Origin: Candidatus Omnitrophota bacterium
GTDB taxonomy: Bacteria > Omnitrophota > Gorgyraeia > Velamenicoccales > Velamenicoccaceae
Direction: 5' to 3'
NCBI GenBank assembly: GCA_028717105.1
Contig: JAQUOM010000058.1
Span: 1 to 10,581 of the forward strand
Length of the DNA: 10,581 bases
Positions 6,381 to 10,581 of the stretch are shown piece after piece. A model generated the notes under the pieces. It searched no databases. It saw only the letters and a program-made list of their open reading frames with translations, and had not been told where the DNA came from. The translations under genes were made by a program, and so were the position numbers. Position 1 is the stretch's first letter, and every line of letters starts with the position of its first letter.

Positions 6381-7247
6381 ATGCGTAAATTCAAAGAGTT
6401 CGTTATTGAGAAGCTCATCCTTTTGTGCGGCCTTGCTTCTATTTTTTTCGTGATCTTGATATTTCTCTTTTTGCTCAAAGAGGGGCTCGCGCTGTTTAAG
6501 ATCGAAAGCCCCTTAAAATTCCTGTTCGGCAAGAGCTGGTATCCCATTTCCGAGCCTCCCCGATTGGGGATACTTCCTTTGATCCTCGGTTCTTTGCTTG
6601 TGACTGCCGGGGCGGCCGTCATCTCCGTGCCCATCGGCGTCGGCTGTGCTGTTTACATTGCCGAGGTGGCCCCTCTGAGAATAAGGGAGGTCCTTAAAGC
6701 GGGGATAGAATTGCTGGCCGCCATCCCCAGCGTTGTTTTGGGGTTTATCGGGATGGTGACACTGGTGCCCCTGGTTAAAAACATGTTTCATTTACCGACA
6801 GGGCTGACGGCGCTGTCGGGTTCTATCATGCTCGCATTTATGGCGATGCCGACGATCGTTTCCATTGCCGAGGACGCCCTGTATTCCGTCCCCAAGACGT
6901 ATAAAGAAGGCGCCTTCGCGCTGGGGGCGACGCACTGGCAGACCATATGGCGGGTCATGCTGCCTGCGGCATCAAGCGGGATCCTCGCGGCGGTGATGCT
7001 CGGCATAGGCCGCGTGATCGGCGAGACCATGGCCGTGATGATGATCACGGGCAATGCCGCAGTCATCCCCCGGAGTATTCTGGCGCCTGTGCGGACATTG
7101 ACCGCGACCATCGCCGCTGAAATGGGGGAGGCGGTTGTCGGGAGCGAGCATTATTTTGCCTTGTTCGCTATCGGCATTGTTTTATTCGTCATCAGTTTTG
7201 CGATCAACGTCACAGCCGACCTGTGTTTACATAAAAAACAATCATGA
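6381..7247 (+). CDS. pstC: Phosphate ABC transporter permease PstC
   Basis: This 288-residue inner-membrane protein is one half of the phosphate channel. There is one N-terminal transmembrane helix (about 12-34), a periplasmic loop, and then the binding-protein-dependent permease core beginning near PLILGSLLVTAGAAVISVP. The cytoplasmic coupling (EAA) loop starts at about residue 164, with EDALYSVPKTYKEGAFALGA and HWQTIWRVMLP, followed by GIGRVIGETMAVMM, a PstC hallmark. It begins 29 bases after pstS with a poor ribosome binding site (GGAG at 6363 or CAGG at 6371), so it may rely on readthrough from pstS and be made at a lower level, as expected for a membrane subunit. Its stop overlaps the pstA start in ATGA (7244-7247). 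Confidence 0.95.
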   Translation: MRKFKEFVIEKLILLCGLASIFFVILIFLFLLKEGLALFKIESPLKFLFGKSWYPISEPPRLGILPLILGSLLVTAGAAVISVPIGVGCAVYIAEVAPLRIREVLKAGIELLAAIPSVVLGFIGMVTLVPLVKNMFHLPTGLTALSGSIMLAFMAMPTIVSIAEDALYSVPKTYKEGAFALGATHWQTIWRVMLPAASSGILAAVMLGIGRVIGETMAVMMITGNAAVIPRSILAPVRTLTATIAAEMGEAVVGSEHYFALFAIGIVLFVISFAINVTADLCLHKKQS

Positions 7248-8092
7248 GCCATCCTCATCGGACGCAAAATATCGCCTTTTTCTTTTTGCTTTTAGCCACT
7301 CTTTTGATCGTGGTCCCTGTGGGGCTCATTGTCGTTATTATCGTCCAGAAAGGGCTGCCGGCCATCAACGGACAGTTCCTTTTGGATATCCCGCGTCAGG
7401 GCATGCGGGCCGGCGGGATATTCCCCGCGATCGTCGGGACGGTATATCTGGTCACAGGGGCGATCATCTTTGCTTTGCCGATAGGGCTGCTTGCGGCGAT
7501 CTATCTAAGCGAATATTCCAGGGAGAATATGCTGACCCGGCTTATCAAATTAGCCATCGTCAATCTGGCCGGCGTGCCTTCGGTCGTTTATGGGCTTTTC
7601 GGCCTGGCTCTTTTTGTGGTGTTTTTCAAGTTCGGCGCGTCCATCCTTTCGGGGTCTCTGACCCTGGGGATCATGATCCTGCCGATCATCATCACAGCCT
7701 CGCGCGAGGCCCTGGAGAGCGTGCCGTCTTCTTTCCGTGAAGTGAGCCTGTCTTTGGGTGCCAGCAAATGGCAAACCATACGGCATATCGTTTTGCCTAA
7801 CGCCATACCGGGGATCCTGACAGGGACGATCCTGGGCCTGGGGAGGGCGGCCGGTGAGACAGCGCCGATCCTTTTTACGGTCGCCGCTTTTTATCTGCCG
7901 CGACTGCCTCATTCGATCTTTGACCAGGCGATGGCCTTGCCCTATCATCTCTATGTGATCTCGACTCAGGTGCCCAATGTCGATGAAAAGACAAGATACG
8001 GGACCGCTTTCGTCCTTCTGGCCCTGGTCCTGGTCATGAACATCATCGCCGTCGTCATCCGCACCAAATTCAGAAAGAAGAAAAAATGGTAA
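7244..8092 (+). CDS. pstA: Phosphate ABC transporter permease PstA
   Basis: This 282-residue permease is the partner of PstC. A transmembrane helix lies at about 10-35, and the conserved IFPAIVGTVYLV and LPIGLLAAIYLSEYS segments start the permease core. NLAGVPSVVYGLFGLALFV is typical of PstA. The coupling loop begins at about residue 155 (EALESVPSSFREVSLSLGA, then KWQTIRHIVLP) and runs into GLGRAAGETAPILF. The C-terminus ends in a lysine-rich cytoplasmic tail. The start codon overlaps the pstC stop by 4 bases, and the gene's own end overlaps the pstB1 start by 7 bases, both consistent with translational coupling and equal subunit supply. Confidence 0.95.
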   Translation: MSHPHRTQNIAFFFLLLATLLIVVPVGLIVVIIVQKGLPAINGQFLLDIPRQGMRAGGIFPAIVGTVYLVTGAIIFALPIGLLAAIYLSEYSRENMLTRLIKLAIVNLAGVPSVVYGLFGLALFVVFFKFGASILSGSLTLGIMILPIIITASREALESVPSSFREVSLSLGASKWQTIRHIVLPNAIPGILTGTILGLGRAAGETAPILFTVAAFYLPRLPHSIFDQAMALPYHLYVISTQVPNVDEKTRYGTAFVLLALVLVMNIIAVVIRTKFRKKKKW

Positions 8093-8904
8093 TCCCCTTC
8101 AGAAATAAAATATCGGCGGTCCGCCCCCCGGCAGAAAACAGGGGATCGATTTCCGGCGGGGTAAAATTTGAGGTTCGCGATCTCAGCGTATGGTTTGGTT
8201 CTGTTCGGGCGATCAGGCGGGTGAACATGGAGATCTGGTCCCATGAGATATTAAGCGTGATCGGCCCCTCCAACAGCGGGAAGACTACTTTTTTGCGCAC
8301 GCTCAACCGCCTGAGCGATCTTCATACGGCCTTCAGGATGTCCGGAGCCGTTGAGATGGACAAGAGGGACATCCGGGAGATGGACGTGGAAATATTACGC
8401 CGTAAAATAGGCATGGTATTCGCCCTTCCCCTGCCTCTGCCGTTGTCTATTTTCGAAAATGTGGCCTACGGGATAAGAATGCAGGGCGTAAGAAATAAGC
8501 ATGAGTTGGAACAAAGGATAGAAGAGGCGCTCCGGCAGGGATATCTCTGGGATGAGGTCAAGGACAGGCTGGATGAGTCGGCTTTTAAATTATCCGGCGG
8601 CCAGCAGCAGCGTTTGTGCATCGCAAGGACGTTGGCGGTCCAGCCGGAAGTGATTCTTTTTGACGAACCCTGTTCGGGGCTTGACCCTGTTTCGACGGCA
8701 AAGGTCGAAGATGCCATGGTCGAGCTCAAGAAGAAATATACGATCGTCCTGGTGACGAACAATGTCAAGCAGGCGGCCAGGGTCGGGGATAAAACAGCTT
8801 TCTTTTTAAGCGGCGAGCTTGTCGAGCTGGATAAGACCGACAGGATCTTTACCGCACCGCAGGACCGGCGCACGGACGATTACATCAGCGGGAAGTTCGG
8901 TTGA
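8086..8904 (+). CDS. pstB: Phosphate ABC transporter ATPase PstB1, with altered Q-loop and switch residue
   Basis: This 272-residue ABC ATPase has about 25 extra N-terminal residues before the fold starts at FEVRDLSVWFG. Walker A is GPSNSGKTT (K66), the signature LSGGQ is intact at 169-173, and Walker B with the catalytic Glu is VILFDEP (D193, E194). Two normally invariant residues are changed. The Q-loop Gln is Ala113 (VFALPLPLPLS instead of VFQRPNPFPLS), and the switch His is Asn225 (VTNNV instead of VTHNM). The C-terminus IFTAPQDRRTDDY is standard for PstB. It starts inside the end of pstA and is followed 4 bases later by a second, different PstB, so a PstB1/PstB2 heterodimer is likely. 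Its own ATP site is probably impaired in hydrolysis while its signature serves the partner's site. Confidence 0.9.
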   Translation: MVIPFRNKISAVRPPAENRGSISGGVKFEVRDLSVWFGSVRAIRRVNMEIWSHEILSVIGPSNSGKTTFLRTLNRLSDLHTAFRMSGAVEMDKRDIREMDVEILRRKIGMVFALPLPLPLSIFENVAYGIRMQGVRNKHELEQRIEEALRQGYLWDEVKDRLDESAFKLSGGQQQRLCIARTLAVQPEVILFDEPCSGLDPVSTAKVEDAMVELKKKYTIVLVTNNVKQAARVGDKTAFFLSGELVELDKTDRIFTAPQDRRTDDYISGKFG

Positions 8905-8908
8905 TATC

Positions 8909-9664
8909 ATGGGTAAAATAGTCACGAAACATCTTCACCTGAGGTACGGCGATTTTCACGCCTTGAAGGACGTGAATATTTCTTTTGAGCCGAAGAAGAT
9001 CACGGCCATCATCGGCCCGTCCGGCTGCGGCAAATCGACGCTGCTCCGGGTCTTTAACCGGATGAATGACTTGATCGAAGGCGTCCGCGTTGACGGAGAG
9101 GTGTTGATCGACGGCCGGAATATCCTGGATCCGCTGATGGACTTAGTTGCATTGCGTAAAAAGGTGGGCATGGTATTTCAGCGCCCGAACCCGTTCCCTT
9201 TATCCATTTATGAGAATATTGTTTTCGGAGAAAGGATCCACGGCGACGGTGCCTCGCGGGATGAACTCGACGGGATCGTTGAACATAGCTTGAAAAGCGT
9301 CCTTTTGTGGGATGAACTGAAAGACAAGCTTCACGCCTCGGCGCTGTCGTTGTCTTTGGAGCAGAAACAGCGCTTGTGCATTGCCCGGCTCATCGCCGTC
9401 AAACCGGATGTGCTCTTGATGGATGAGCCTTGTTCGACCCTGGACCCGCAGGCCACGGCCCGCATCGAAGAATTAATGCGGGAACTCAAACACAGTTATA
9501 CTATAATGATAGTCACGCATAACATGCAGCAGGCCGCGAGGATTTCGGATGATGCGGGTTTTATGCTGCTGGGTGAATTGATCGAATTCGGCAATACAGT
9601 CCAAATATTTACCGCGCCGCAAGACCGGCGCACGGAAGATTATATTACAGGCAGATACGGTTAA
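8909..9664 (+). CDS. pstB: Phosphate ABC transporter ATPase PstB2, with degenerate signature motif
   Basis: This 251-residue ABC ATPase has Walker A GPSGCGKST (K42), a normal Q-loop (Q91 in MVFQRPNPFPLS), Walker B VLLMDEP (D172, E173) and the switch His H204 (VTHNM). The signature motif, normally LSGGQ, is LSLEQ (148-152): both glycines are replaced while the serine is kept. The defects complement those of PstB1. In a heterodimer this protein's ATP site, faced by the intact LSGGQ of PstB1, would be the competent one. The start ATG 8909 lies 4 bases after the pstB1 stop; a longer frame from 8819 would overlap pstB1 and add 30 unrelated residues. There is no strong ribosome binding site, so translation probably depends on coupling. 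The ending PQDRRTEDYITGRYG matches the PstB family and closely resembles the PstB1 tail, pointing to an old duplication. Confidence 0.92.
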   Translation: MGKIVTKHLHLRYGDFHALKDVNISFEPKKITAIIGPSGCGKSTLLRVFNRMNDLIEGVRVDGEVLIDGRNILDPLMDLVALRKKVGMVFQRPNPFPLSIYENIVFGERIHGDGASRDELDGIVEHSLKSVLLWDELKDKLHASALSLSLEQKQRLCIARLIAVKPDVLLMDEPCSTLDPQATARIEELMRELKHSYTIMIVTHNMQQAARISDDAGFMLLGELIEFGNTVQIFTAPQDRRTEDYITGRYG

Positions 9665-9691
9665 AAGAGAGGGTGAAAGAGAGGCTGACCG

Positions 9692-10369
9692 ATGGAAAGA
9701 CATTTTGATCAGGAATTAAAAGAGTTAAATGAGGACATCCTTAAGATGGGCGCCCTGGCCGAGGAGGCCATCTATAAATCTGTCGAGGCGCTGAAGAACC
9801 GGGATCTGGAGATGGCCAAAAGCGTGATCGGTCATGATGCCGTTGTGGATCAATTGGAGCTGACGATTGACGAAAAGTGTATCGACCTCATCGCGCGCTA
9901 CCAACCCATGGCCAAGGACCTGCGTTTTATCACAACGGGGATGAAGATCAACGCAGAGCTTGAGCGGATAGCGGATATAGCGGTGGATATCGCCCAACGG
10001 ACCCTCGAATTGGTTGAGAAACCGCTTTTGAAGCCCCTCGTGGACATCCCGAAGCTCACCGCGGTGGCGCAGAAAATGGTGAAGGCGGCCATAGATTCTT
10101 TCGTAAGAGGGGATATCGCGTTGGCCAAGGAGGTCTTGTCATCCGAACCAGAGGCAAATCAGTTGAGAAACTTAATCCATCAGGAACTTGTCGATGACTA
10201 TATGGTCAAAGATTGTTCTTCGGCGCCGCGGGCGGTGCAGTTATTGCTGATCGCCCGTTTTTTGGAGCGTATTTGCGACCATACCACGAATATCGCCGAA
10301 GATGTCATCTATATGGTCCAGGCAGAGGTTGTTAAGCATCATCCGGAAAAATTGAAAGAAAACAATTGA
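9692..10369 (+). CDS. phoU: Phosphate signalling protein PhoU
   Basis: This 225-residue all-helical protein consists of two PhoU three-helix repeats. The family's metal-binding E/DXXXD motifs are visible in each: ELERIADIAVD (E91, D95, D99) in the first half and FLERICDHTTNIAED (E192, D196) in the second. The opening MERHFDQELKELNEDILKMG and RYQPMAKDLRFI are typical. PhoU works at the inner membrane face, linking the state of the Pst transporter to PhoR so that the Pho response is shut off when phosphate is plentiful. AGAGG (9680-9684) lies 7 bases ahead of the start. It closes the pst operon 27 bases after pstB2, the usual place in many bacteria. Confidence 0.95.
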   Translation: MERHFDQELKELNEDILKMGALAEEAIYKSVEALKNRDLEMAKSVIGHDAVVDQLELTIDEKCIDLIARYQPMAKDLRFITTGMKINAELERIADIAVDIAQRTLELVEKPLLKPLVDIPKLTAVAQKMVKAAIDSFVRGDIALAKEVLSSEPEANQLRNLIHQELVDDYMVKDCSSAPRAVQLLLIARFLERICDHTTNIAEDVIYMVQAEVVKHHPEKLKENN

Positions 10370-10462
10370 TCTGCCCGCCCGGGTGAGGCGATCCGGTTTG
10401 TTTGCTCCGGCCCCCGGCCTGCCCGAACACCCTGCGTTAAAGAAACACAAAAAGAAAAAATA

Positions 10463-10491
10463 TTGACAGGCCGGTCAAACGGTTATAACAT
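10463..10491 (+). promoter_or_regulatory. Promoter with an imperfect operator-like palindrome
   Basis: A perfect -35, TTGACA (10463-10468), is followed by TATAAC (10484-10489, 15-bp spacing) or TAACAT (10486-10491, 17-bp spacing). The -35 is the left arm of a 16-bp near-palindrome, TTGACAGGCCGGTCAA (10463-10478), with a single mismatched pair. Such GTCAA-armed palindromes are typical operators of TetR-family repressors, which suggests a repressible promoter for whatever lies to the right. It is separate from the pst operon. Confidence 0.55.
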
Positions 10492-10545
10492 TATATCTTT
10501 CTGAGTGCATATATACAGGTTCGTGCGTGTGGAGTAGTATGAGAC

Positions 10546-10581
10546 AAAGACGTCCATATGATCTTCTGGGGACGTCTTTTT
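10546..10581 (+). terminator. Terminator-like hairpin at the window edge
   Basis: A perfect 10-bp stem, AAAGACGTCC (10546-10555) with GGACGTCTTT (10570-10579), encloses a 14-base loop and runs into T's at the last base of the window. It lies about 50 bases after the predicted start of the transcript from the promoter at 10463-10491. It could end a small RNA of roughly 85 nt or act as an attenuator for a gene just outside. An ATG at 10539 with GGAG at 10531 opens a short frame through the hairpin, so coding is not excluded. Confidence 0.55.

Noticed and set aside
8851..9655. Near-identical DNA at the ends of pstB1 (8851-8895) and pstB2 (9611-9655) as a recent repeat or recombination scar
   Set aside because: The stretch encodes the conserved PstB C-terminus and differs at many third positions, so ordinary paralogy explains it.

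Overview
The window carries a nearly complete phosphate-starvation (Pho) locus, all on the + strand. The order is a GMP-synthase-type ATP pyrophosphatase (5' end outside the window), phoB, phoR, a roughly 500-base gap, an outer-membrane porin, and then the run pstS-pstC-pstA-pstB1-pstB2-phoU. The last 210 bases hold a promoter and a strong hairpin. Every real gene reads left to right, and I see no mobile element, CRISPR array, tRNA or rRNA.

The organism looks like a diderm (Gram-negative-type) bacterium of roughly balanced base composition. The porin ends in the C-terminal phenylalanine typical of outer-membrane barrels. PstS has a plain signal peptide without a lipobox, as expected for a soluble periplasmic protein. 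The mix of a PhoR with a large extracytoplasmic domain, two different PstB proteins and an archaeal-flavoured GuaA suggests a lineage outside the well-studied Proteobacteria. Candidate phyla such as Omnitrophota, or deltaproteobacterial relatives, would fit, but this cannot be settled from the window.

How the parts work together: the porin would let phosphate or other anions cross the outer membrane. PstS binds phosphate in the periplasm, PstC/PstA form the inner-membrane channel, and PstB1/PstB2 power it. PhoU links transporter state to PhoR, which phosphorylates PhoB. PhoB would then bind the two arrays of 11-bp direct repeats seen at 3664-3707 and 5417-5460. Each array sits 14-15 bp (start of last repeat to -10 element) upstream of a good -10 element.

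The most notable points are these. (1) The PstB1/PstB2 pair is asymmetrically degenerate: the lost Q-loop Gln and switch His of PstB1 and the broken signature motif of PstB2 all fall in the same composite ATP site. (2) Two matching four-repeat Pho-box-like arrays drive pstS and, apparently, the porin. (3) The porin transcript would begin with an unusually long (about 370 nt), strongly structured leader containing two small overlapping reading frames. (4) A TTGACA promoter overlaps an imperfect palindrome at the right end and leads into a terminator-like hairpin.
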